In this document: positions 12,658 to 18,385 of the stretch, one piece after another
Numbering within the stretch: the first letter of the stretch is position 1
Layout of the letters: each line of letters opens with the position of its first letter
Assembly (NCBI GenBank): GCA_023257145.1
Contig: JALRDA010000075.1
Span: 1-18,385, forward strand
Direction: 5' to 3'
DNA: 18,385 nucleotides
Source: Candidatus Saccharimonadia bacterium
GTDB taxonomy: Bacteria > Patescibacteriota > Saccharimonadia > Saccharimonadales > Saccharimonadaceae
Notes under the pieces: model-generated
The model's database searches: none
Told to the model about the DNA's origin: nothing
The model's input: only the letters and a program-made list of their open reading frames with translations
Position numbers and translations under genes: made by a program

Positions 12658-13037
12658 TAAAGGTTAATTTGTTTTGCGCGCTCAACCATTTGGTTCTTTA
12701 GATTGAACGACATCATGCCGCTATTACTCAACTCTTTGAAAAACTTCTTGAACCACCGCCGCGCAGACGCCGTAGATCCATGAAGACAATTCTTGATGTC
12801 AGCAACTTGACTTGAGTCAGGTTTGACGCTCGACGGCTCAATCACTAGCAGCCAGCGCAATGTCCGACTGAGACGTTCGTTGTCGTCAGCAAGCCGCATT
12901 CGAACATCATCAGCACGCACGCGGTCAGCATGCACGCCATACATTCGAACGTAGTAATCTACCACCTTCTTTCTGTCACCATCAACGTCATCACTATGTT
13001 TAATGTCCCTCATCCAACGCAGGTCGGAACTTAACAC
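12657..13037 (-). CDS. 126-aa hypothetical protein
   Basis: I do not recognise the family. The product is charged and probably all-helical (RVRADDVRMRLADDNERLSRTLRWLL, then SARRWFKKFFKELSN), without signal peptide or membrane segment. The chosen start is the GTG at 13037, which lies about 6 nt after a good Shine-Dalgarno (AGAGGTGAT); an upstream GTG at 13061 would put that site inside the coding region. Behind it is an AT-rich promoter region with an extended -10. It stands alone between pilB and rplS, both of which run the same way, and its stop codon overlaps a complex hairpin. The use of a strong Shine-Dalgarno with GTG differs from the leaderless neighbours, so it may be an acquired gene. 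Confidence 0.75.
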   Translation of the reverse strand: MLSSDLRWMRDIKHSDDVDGDRKKVVDYYVRMYGVHADRVRADDVRMRLADDNERLSRTLRWLLVIEPSSVKPDSSQVADIKNCLHGSTASARRWFKKFFKELSNSGMMSFNLKNQMVERAKQINL

Positions 13038-13076
13038 GCAAATCACCTCTATAAAGAACACTTAATCGATTATTAT

Positions 13077-13085
13077 ATTATAACA
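13077..13085 (-). promoter_or_regulatory. Extended -10 of the 12657 gene
   Basis: On the minus strand TGT precedes TATAAT (13077-13082); a second TATAAT lies 5 nt further on (13072-13077). The surrounding 13062-13114 is nearly all A and T, and no clear -35 stands out. The start would be near 13070, with a leader of about 33 nt. Confidence 0.55.
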
Positions 13086-13114
13086 TAAATATAATAAATT
13101 AACTATATATGTTA

Positions 13115-14737
13115 TTAGATAACACGATTTACTTCGTCAAGTGTCGTTTCGCCGCGTAGCGCCGCCAGTACACCAACCTGCAGTAGCGTCAACATACCAC
13201 CCGCCTTTGCTTCCTGCTCAATAATCTCACTATGCACGTCCTTAACATCGCCACGAAGGAATTTCTGAATATTCTCGTCAACGATCATCTGCTCCATAAT
13301 AACCACGCGCCCCTTATAGCCAAAGGGAACGTCAGCAGTTGGAACGGGGCGCCATAATTTAAAGGTAGTTAAATCAGGCAGTTCGATATGCGACGGAATA
13401 CCTTCCAAAACTGCGCGTACGTATCGTCGCGTCGCTTCGTCTGGTTCGTATTCCTGCTTACTGGCATCATGCAGACGACGGACAAGTCGCTGGGCAATAA
13501 CTAAGCGGATTGCCGAACTAAAGATTGGATTGACGCCAATCAGATCAATCATACGACTAAATGCAGCACTGGTAGAATTAGCGTGAAAACTTGATAACAC
13601 TAAGTGCCCGGTGATAGACGCCTGGATAGCAGTCTTTGCCGTGTCTTGATCGCGAATCTCACCGACCATCACTACATCAGGATCCAAGCGCAACACTGAA
13701 CGCAAACCATCACCAAAGCTTTTGCCGCCCGTAGTGTCGATTGGAATTTGCGTGATACCCGTCAAGCCATACTCGATCGGATCCTCGAGTGTGATTAATT
13801 TTCGATCATCTGTATTGAGTGCATTTAGCATGCTATAAAGCGTCGTAGATTTGCCTGATCCTGTTGGACCAACCATCAACACCATTCCACGCGGATGACT
13901 AATCACCTCATCGATTTGCTGACGTTGCGTCGCTGGAATGCCCAGTAAATCAAGATTAAGTAGCGTTTCATCAAAATTAAATAAACGCATGACGGCATCT
14001 TGACCATACAATGTCGGTACTGTTTCGACGCGAAGATTTAACAAATGCGTCGCGCCATCGCGAGTAATATCTTTTTGCATATGCCCAGATTGAGGCTCAG
14101 TAGCCGCTGATGAGATATTTGCTCGACTAGCAAGCGCCCCCATAATGATTCGGTATCGATCTTTCTCTAGGTCAGCTACGGCATGTAGCGCACCATCAAT
14201 ACGCATGCGTACACGAATATGCGTTCGAGCATTTTCGATATGTATATCGCTTGCACCTAGCTTGTCGGCTTGATCAATGAGATAGTCAAACACCTCATCA
14301 CTGCCCACAGAGTTAAGTGTCTTGCTTACCTGTGAAATCGTATCACTATCACCCTCTTTGGCGATCGCGATATCATCATAAATAATTTTTACCGGCGGAT
14401 CATACCGCATCATAAATGCCTTGAATCCACTATTGCTAATCAATAAAAACTGCGTTCGCTCGCCGCGTTCACTATAGTCGATTTCCATCTTCTGTATCAA
14501 GGATTGAGGCGTTTGACTCGTGACACCAAATCGGTAAGGATCTTCACCGCCGCCTAGCGTCAAAGGGATGATGTATCCTTTGTACATATCGGGTACTTCA
14601 ATAATTCCCGACGTAAGCGGCAGACTTTCTTCAACGGATCGCGTATCAAGATATTGTAAGCCGAGAATCGCGGCGCGTTGTTGAGTCGCTTTTTCGTCCT
14701 GCTCTCGCCGACGCTCCTGTACTTTGTCTTCGTTCAT
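13115..14737 (-). CDS. pilB: PilB/GspE-family assembly ATPase (type IV pilus or type II secretion)
   Basis: Hexameric ATPase that drives extension of type IV pilus-like filaments at the inner face of the membrane. The 540 residues have an N-terminal domain, a linker and the ATPase domain: KLGASDIHIE, Walker A GPTGSGKSTT near 289-297, Asp box TLEDPIEYGLTGITQ, Walker B RLDPDVVMVGEIRDQDTA near 350-365 and the His box ITGHLVLSSFHANS. The C-terminal GYKGRVVIMEQM is family-typical, but the four-Cys zinc site that normally precedes it is missing; the whole protein has no Cys. The start is the ATG at 14737; a TTG at 14764 would place the extended -10 inside the gene. No other pilus genes are in the window. 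It is divergent from the RNA methyltransferase. Confidence 0.93.
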   Translation of the reverse strand: MNEDKVQERRREQDEKATQQRAAILGLQYLDTRSVEESLPLTSGIIEVPDMYKGYIIPLTLGGGEDPYRFGVTSQTPQSLIQKMEIDYSERGERTQFLLISNSGFKAFMMRYDPPVKIIYDDIAIAKEGDSDTISQVSKTLNSVGSDEVFDYLIDQADKLGASDIHIENARTHIRVRMRIDGALHAVADLEKDRYRIIMGALASRANISSAATEPQSGHMQKDITRDGATHLLNLRVETVPTLYGQDAVMRLFNFDETLLNLDLLGIPATQRQQIDEVISHPRGMVLMVGPTGSGKSTTLYSMLNALNTDDRKLITLEDPIEYGLTGITQIPIDTTGGKSFGDGLRSVLRLDPDVVMVGEIRDQDTAKTAIQASITGHLVLSSFHANSTSAAFSRMIDLIGVNPIFSSAIRLVIAQRLVRRLHDASKQEYEPDEATRRYVRAVLEGIPSHIELPDLTTFKLWRPVPTADVPFGYKGRVVIMEQMIVDENIQKFLRGDVKDVHSEIIEQEAKAGGMLTLLQVGVLAALRGETTLDEVNRVI

Positions 14738-14744
14738 TGCCTTT

Positions 14745-14753
14745 ATCGTACCA
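14745..14753 (-). promoter_or_regulatory. Extended -10 of pilB, predicted leaderless
   Basis: On the minus strand TGG precedes TACGAT (14745-14750), which ends 7 nt before the ATG at 14737. No -35 is evident. Confidence 0.5.
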
Positions 14754-14774
14754 GAAAAGCACAAGCATTTATAG

Positions 14775-14783
14775 TGGTATACT
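14775..14783 (+). promoter_or_regulatory. Extended -10 of the RNA methyltransferase gene, predicted leaderless
   Basis: TGG precedes TATACT (14778-14783), which ends 7 nt before the ATG at 14791. There is no Shine-Dalgarno and no good -35. Confidence 0.6.
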
Positions 14784-14790
14784 TAGATTA

Positions 14791-15279
14791 ATGCCTCAAA
14801 TTATTGTTATCGCTCACAATATCCGCTCGACACATAATGTCGGGGCTATTTTTCGCACGAGCGAAGGGTTTGGTGTCCAGAAAATAATCCTAAGTGGCTA
14901 CACGCCGTACCCGCAAATTCCTAATGATCCACGACTTCCGCACATTTCACGAAAGCTTACCGACCAAATCCACAAGACGGCACTAGATGCTGAAACGATC
15001 GTGCCATTTGAATACCAGGAAGTACCGGATATCGAATCACTCAGACGTAGTGGCTACACAATTGTCGGCCTCGAACAAGACGACAGAAGTGTTATGCTTC
15101 CGGATTATCGATCCCCGGATAAAGTCGCTTTGCTTTTAGGAGAAGAGGTTGAAGGCATCACGGACGATCTTCGCTTGTTGTGTGATGACCTAATTGAAAT
15201 ACCAATGGTCGGGAAAAAGGAATCATTCAACGTCAGCGTTGCAGCGGGAATCGCGTTGTACGCCCTGTGTACAGGATAG
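14791..15279 (+). CDS. SpoU/TrmH-family RNA 2'-O-methyltransferase
   Basis: SPOUT-class enzyme that methylates ribose 2'-OH of tRNA or rRNA using S-adenosylmethionine. The 162 residues form the SPOUT core only: motif 1 NIRSTHNVGAIFRTSEGFG with the catalytic Arg, motif 2 ALLLGEEVEGI and motif 3 IEIPMVGKKESFNVSVAAGIALY that forms the knot and binds the cofactor. There is no extra N-terminal RNA-binding domain, so it is like the short TrmL/TrmH-type members; the target nucleotide cannot be read from sequence. An upstream ATG at 14737 is in frame but would run through the pilB start and this gene's own -10, so the ATG at 14791, which begins exactly at the conserved MPQIIVIAHNIRS, is preferred. 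Confidence 0.92.
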   Translation: MPQIIVIAHNIRSTHNVGAIFRTSEGFGVQKIILSGYTPYPQIPNDPRLPHISRKLTDQIHKTALDAETIVPFEYQEVPDIESLRRSGYTIVGLEQDDRSVMLPDYRSPDKVALLLGEEVEGITDDLRLLCDDLIEIPMVGKKESFNVSVAAGIALYALCTG

Positions 15280-15286
15280 TTTTCGT

Positions 15287-15321
15287 CCTTTTGGACTCAT
15301 CAGCATAACTGCGCAGTTATG
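15287..15321. repeat. Small hairpin and 18-bp perfect palindrome after the methyltransferase gene
   Basis: GTCCTTTTGGAC (15287-15298) is a 4-bp stem with a T4 loop. It is followed by CATAACTGCGCAGTTATG (15304-15321), a perfect 18-bp palindrome without spacer. Neither has a T-run typical of a terminator. The palindrome is long enough to be a protein-binding site. Confidence 0.6.
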
Positions 15322-15346
15322 GAACTATTTGAGAAAAAGAGACGGA

Positions 15347-15378
15347 GTGCCGGCCCGGGGTGACCCCAGGGCCGGCAC
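15347..15378 (-). terminator. Very strong GC hairpin, likely terminator of the 15388 gene
   Basis: GTGCCGGCCC (15347-15356) pairs with GGGCCGGCAC (15369-15378). The stem continues inside as GGGG/CCCC around a TGA loop, with one bulged A. That is 14 base pairs, almost all G-C. On the minus strand a T5 run (15334-15338) follows after 8 nt, further away than usual for an intrinsic terminator. Confidence 0.65.
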
Positions 15379-15387
15379 GCGCAGCCG

Positions 15388-15744
15388 TCAGTAGATCACA
15401 TTGATCTTCTCGACTTCAGCCTGAAACCCGCAAATCGAGCCGCTTGGCACATCAGACGTAGGAAAGAACATCATAACCCTTCCGACGTGCAGTCGTCGCT
15501 GGATCGTAATTGGCTGGTTGTGACTATCGACGTTAGTTACGGACACTCCATGAATCATCTCTCCAATCGAAGCTTTCGGCGTGTCGTCAACCTTCAGTAT
15601 GTGTACGCACTGCCGGCCATCTTGATTCACTCTGATGACCACTTCTCTCCCAGGGGAGTGCAGTAAGTCTATCTCGGTAAGTTCTAGTGGACCGTCGACA
15701 GGGCGAAATCGTTCTAGCCAATCGACAACCGGTTGAAGCAACAT
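15388..15744 (-). CDS. 118-aa hypothetical protein with palindromic control region
   Basis: I do not recognise the family. The product looks like a small mostly beta-strand domain (LELTEIDLLHSPGREVVIRVNQDG, SVTNVDSHNQPITIQRRLHVGRVMMFFPTSD, CGFQAEVEKINVIY), soluble, with two isolated Cys. The pattern of a beta-rich body of about 120 aa resembles small binding domains, but I cannot assign one. The ATG at 15744 follows an AAGGA site at 12 nt; a GTG at 15753 is also in frame but only 3 nt from that site. It ends in TGA. A dyad (15770-15784) sits next to its -10, and a 14-bp GC hairpin lies directly after it. It is a stand-alone cassette between dnaE and the methyltransferase gene. Confidence 0.75.
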   Translation of the reverse strand: MLLQPVVDWLERFRPVDGPLELTEIDLLHSPGREVVIRVNQDGRQCVHILKVDDTPKASIGEMIHGVSVTNVDSHNQPITIQRRLHVGRVMMFFPTSDVPSGSICGFQAEVEKINVIY

Positions 15745-15769
15745 TGCACTCACCCATCCTTTTTTCTCA

Positions 15770-15784
15770 TGTACGATCTGTACA
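15770..15784. promoter_or_regulatory. Operator-like dyad TGTAC-N5-GTACA
   Basis: TGTAC (15770-15774), GATCT and GTACA (15780-15784) form a perfect 5+5 inverted repeat. It covers the predicted start site (about 15778) of the 15388 gene, a typical place for a repressor to bind. Confidence 0.5.
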
Positions 15785-15790
15785 ATTATA
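15785..15790 (-). promoter_or_regulatory. -10 of the 15388 gene
   Basis: A perfect TATAAT on the minus strand directly abuts the dyad at 15770-15784. The upstream DNA (15791-15820) is almost all A/T. A TTGACT at 15815-15820 is 24 nt away, too far for a normal -35. Confidence 0.5.
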
Positions 15791-15829
15791 TATATTTGAA
15801 TATATTATAATTCTAGTCAATAGCAGGGA

Positions 15830-18385
15830 TTATTTTAGGACGACACAGTCTTCACCGAGCAGTTTTACGAGATCGCCAATTAGCGCATCGCTCGCGTCAA
15901 TTTTGAAAGGCAGTTTGATTGCTGATTTCTTGTCGGCGCCCAACACCAAGATGATGTCTGTTTTTCCGACATAGTTACCGCACGTCTGTTTTAAGGCCAA
16001 TAATGCCTCGTGATTGTCCGGTGTTTTGATATGGACAAATAGCTTCTTGACGGTTGGAATGTCCATAATCGGACGAGGCTTTTCGGCAACTGCAGTCGGC
16101 TTATCTTCGGGCATTGTTGTCGCTGGCGCGCTCACTTCGTCACCTTTGCTATGCTTCGCCTTAAATTCTGCAACACGCATTGCTTTAACTTTCGCGCTCA
16201 TTTTTGGTGCTTCCATTTTACGACCAGTCGATTCATAGTCACGCATTTCTTTGTCGGTCACCTCGACGACCTCATCGGCAATCATCTTTGCATCCGTGCC
16301 TATATTCCCGTCACGGTCACGCGCGCTGATCTTACCAGATACGCGAACAACCGCATCCTGTACGAGCTTTGCGCCGACTTGTTCGTACAGATTAGGGAAA
16401 ACAATTACCTCGCCCTCGCCAGTTTTATCTTCAAGCGCCACAAATGCCATTTTTGTTCCAGACTTCGTGACGATAGTTCGCACCGTACTGACAAGCCCTC
16501 CAATAGTCGCTTTCTTCCCATCAACATCAGCGGTCATCCGCATTAGTGGAATCGTCTGCTCTTCGAAATATGCATCGTAATTATCGAGTGGATGCGCACT
16601 AATATACAACCCCAGCAGCTCACGTTCCCACATCAGCTTTTCCTTGTCGGTGTATTTTGTCGGTGCCGTCTGCATAGTCATCGTTGATAGAACGCTCGCA
16701 ACATCCGCCATACCACCAAATAGGTCACCTTGACCGCTTAGTGCAGCTTTTTGCGTACGACTAGCGAAGGCTTGAATCGTTTCGAGATTAAACAATAAGT
16801 CTGATCGCTCGCCGAAAGCATCGAAAGCACCGGATTTGATAAGCGAGTCCCAGGCTTTTTTATTGAACTTTTGGGTGCTGACTCGCTTTGCAAAATCCTC
16901 AACGCTTACAAACTTACCTTCTTCGCGCGCTCGCAAAATTTCCTCGACGGCGCCGGTACCAACACCCTTAATAGCTGCCATGCCAAATCGAATCGCGTTC
17001 TCGCCGGGCACGACCGCAAATTCAACGAATGATTCATTGACATCAGGCGACATGACTTTAATACCCATGTGTTTACATTCGTTTATCTCGATTGCTAAGC
17101 GGTCGATATCATCCTGGTCGCTGGTCATTAGAGCTGCCATGAACGCGTCAGGATAGTGCGCTTTCAAATAGGCCGTCCAATAGCTAATTAGACCATAGCA
17201 CGCTGCATGAGATTTATTAAAACAGTAATTTGCGAACTCTTCGAGCTGCTCCCAGAATTTTTCAGCTACTTCTTTTTTCGCTCCACTCGTTTTAACAGCA
17301 CCTTCGACAAAATCAACCTTCACCTTGCGCATCAAGTCAATTTTCTTCTTACCTACCGCTTTTCGGAGAGTGTCAGCCTGCCCGCCGGTAAATCCGGACC
17401 ATTCCTTTGAAATCTGCATAAACTGCTCTTGGTAGACGAGAATACCGTACGTTGATTTGAGTGAGTTTTCCATGCCTTTATCAAGGTATTCAATTGGCTC
17501 TTGTCCATGCTTTCGCTTAATAAAGCTGTCAATAAACTGCATCGGACCTGGGCGATACAACGCCACCATCGCGATGATGTCTTCGAACACTGTCGGTTTG
17601 AGGTCACGCAAATAGCGTTTCATACCAGCGGATTCTAGCTGGAATACACCTGTGGTATCGCCGCGCTGGAATAATTCATATGTTTTTGCGTCGTCGAGTG
17701 GTATTGTCGCTAAATCAATTTCATTCTTATACACCTTTTTAATAATACGAAGTGCATTATTAATCGTTGTAAGGTTCGACAATCCCAGGAAGTCCATTTT
17801 CAGCAGCCCGAGTTCTTCTACCTCTCCCATTGGGAACTGAGTTGAAACCACACCTTTTTGAGCCATTTCTAGTGGTAGGTATTTGACCAGATCATCTGGC
17901 GCAATCACAACACCACAGGCATGTACGCCGTGTGAGCGAATCGTCCCCTCAAGACGCACGGCATAATCAAACACCATCTTTGCCGTTGGGTTCGTTTCAT
18001 ATTCTTTCTTTAAATCAACATCTTCTTTGATACTGACCTTTAGTGGAATATGTCGCCCCTGAGCTGGCGGCGGTATCATCTTCGATAGACGATCCGCCTC
18101 AGCATACGGCACCTGTAGAACTCGTGCAACATCACGAACTGCAGCGCGTGCCGCCATCTTACCGAACGTGACAATATTTGAAACGTGATCGGCGCCGTAT
18201 TTATCTGAACAGTACTGAATCACCTCATCGCGGCGCGTATCCTGGATGTCAACGTCGATATCCGGCATAGAAATACGATCAGGGTTCAAAAAGCGCTCAA
18301 AAAGCAGTCCATACTTCAGTGGATCCAGATCGGTAATCGCAAGCGCATAGGCAATAATCGAACCAGCCGCGCTACCACGCCCTGG
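15830..18385 (-). CDS. dnaE: DNA polymerase III alpha subunit (3' part; runs off right edge)
   Basis: Catalytic subunit of the replicative polymerase. The 851 visible residues start inside the palm at PGRGSAAGS and continue through PDIDVDI (catalytic Asp pair, fragment residues 42 and 44), SHGVHACGVVIAP, the third Asp in LLKMDFLGLSNLTTINNAL near 195, the fingers and tau-binding segments (VALYRPGPM, GILVYQEQFMQI, CFNKSHAACYG), the helix-hairpin-helix region (GMAAIKGVGTGAVEEILRAR) and an OB fold (ATIGGLVSTVRTIVTKSGTKMAFV). A tail of about 70 residues (FVHIKTPDNHEALL to the end) closes it. The N-terminal PHP domain and the start are outside the window. This is DnaE rather than PolC, since there is no inserted exonuclease domain. 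No terminator is seen in the 76 bp before the 15388 gene, so read-through is possible. Confidence 0.97.
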   Translation of the reverse strand, partial: PGRGSAAGSIIAYALAITDLDPLKYGLLFERFLNPDRISMPDIDVDIQDTRRDEVIQYCSDKYGADHVSNIVTFGKMAARAAVRDVARVLQVPYAEADRLSKMIPPPAQGRHIPLKVSIKEDVDLKKEYETNPTAKMVFDYAVRLEGTIRSHGVHACGVVIAPDDLVKYLPLEMAQKGVVSTQFPMGEVEELGLLKMDFLGLSNLTTINNALRIIKKVYKNEIDLATIPLDDAKTYELFQRGDTTGVFQLESAGMKRYLRDLKPTVFEDIIAMVALYRPGPMQFIDSFIKRKHGQEPIEYLDKGMENSLKSTYGILVYQEQFMQISKEWSGFTGGQADTLRKAVGKKKIDLMRKVKVDFVEGAVKTSGAKKEVAEKFWEQLEEFANYCFNKSHAACYGLISYWTAYLKAHYPDAFMAALMTSDQDDIDRLAIEINECKHMGIKVMSPDVNESFVEFAVVPGENAIRFGMAAIKGVGTGAVEEILRAREEGKFVSVEDFAKRVSTQKFNKKAWDSLIKSGAFDAFGERSDLLFNLETIQAFASRTQKAALSGQGDLFGGMADVASVLSTMTMQTAPTKYTDKEKLMWERELLGLYISAHPLDNYDAYFEEQTIPLMRMTADVDGKKATIGGLVSTVRTIVTKSGTKMAFVALEDKTGEGEVIVFPNLYEQVGAKLVQDAVVRVSGKISARDRDGNIGTDAKMIADEVVEVTDKEMRDYESTGRKMEAPKMSAKVKAMRVAEFKAKHSKGDEVSAPATTMPEDKPTAVAEKPRPIMDIPTVKKLFVHIKTPDNHEALLALKQTCGNYVGKTDIILVLGADKKSAIKLPFKIDASDALIGDLVKLLGEDCVVLK

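Noticed and set aside
12580..12660. A tRNA gene in the structured region
   Set aside because: The fold lacks a T-loop sequence, an anticodon arm of the correct size and a 7-bp acceptor closing at the right distance. The stems compete rather than form a cloverleaf.
14737..14764. TTG start at 14764 for pilB
   Set aside because: No ribosome-binding site; the extra residues run over the extended -10. The ATG at 14737 fits the leaderless pattern of the neighbours.
14737..14790. Upstream ATG at 14737 on the plus strand for the RNA methyltransferase
   Set aside because: It would add 18 residues not found in the family, cover the gene's own -10 and overlap the pilB start. The conserved sequence begins exactly at the ATG at 14791.
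1..18385. Alternative genetic code (UGA as Gly) as in SR1 and Gracilibacteria
   Set aside because: UGA ends several genes at expected positions (6705-6707, 7310-7312, 11898-11900, 15388-15390), and no in-frame UGA interrupts the long conserved genes.
1..18385. CRISPR array, toxin-antitoxin, restriction or phage-defence system
   Set aside because: No regularly spaced repeats, no toxin-antitoxin pair and no recognisable defence protein. The HNH protein has an export signal and no partner, so it is not read as defence.

Overview
The window looks like a piece of a small, gene-dense bacterial chromosome, most likely from the Patescibacteria (CPR), with Candidatus Saccharibacteria (TM7) the best guess. 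The reasons are the moderate G+C, the short intergenic gaps, the mix of short lineage-type surface proteins with a sortase and a type IV pilus-type ATPase, and the gene content. UGA acts as a normal stop (sortase, the 6704 membrane protein, the 11595 gene and the 15388 gene all end in TGA), which argues against the UGA=Gly lineages SR1 and Gracilibacteria. The lineage call is an inference from content; no search was run.

Layout. 1-2430: clpC (5' part, minus strand) behind a perfect CIRCE/HrcA operator, then a divergent pair of very small plus-strand genes (22 aa Lys-rich and 73 aa, coupled) ending in a bidirectional terminator. 2437-4841: a minus-strand set of nusA, a 3-methyladenine DNA glycosylase, chaB and a coiled-coil protein; nusA has its own promoter and a terminator-like hairpin in its leader. 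4919-5356: an FKBP-type prolyl isomerase with its terminator. 5402-7312: an apparent three-gene surface operon made of a secreted protein with an LPDTS sorting-type tail, a sortase and a multi-pass membrane protein. 7352-8053: a secreted HNH nuclease, divergent from an M1 aminopeptidase (8085-10610). 10596-11543: RNase HII fused to a YraN (UPF0102) domain. 11595-11900: a small unknown gene bracketed by a 13-bp inverted repeat. 12058-12483: ribosomal protein L19. 12657-13037: an unknown gene. 13115-14737: a PilB/GspE-family ATPase, divergent from a SpoU-family RNA methyltransferase (14791-15279). 15388-15744: an unknown gene between strong palindromes. 15830-18385: the 3' part of dnaE.

How it fits together. 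Most genes are housekeeping (protein quality control, transcription, translation, replication, repair). The accessory part is envelope-facing: a sortase with a likely substrate, a secreted nuclease, a large peptidase and a pilus ATPase, which suits an organism that lives on another cell and scavenges its nucleotides and amino acids.

The most striking signal is regulatory. Seven genes (4919, 8053-, 8085, 11543-, 11595, 14737-, 14791) have a -10 hexamer whose last base lies only 5 to 7 nt before the ATG, so the transcript should start at or next to the start codon (leaderless mRNA). Most of these -10s are of the extended TGn type and lack a good -35. Three divergent pairs pack both promoters into 31 to 53 bp. 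No CRISPR array, tRNA, rRNA, transposase or phage gene was seen. No gene-free stretch exceeds about 220 bases.
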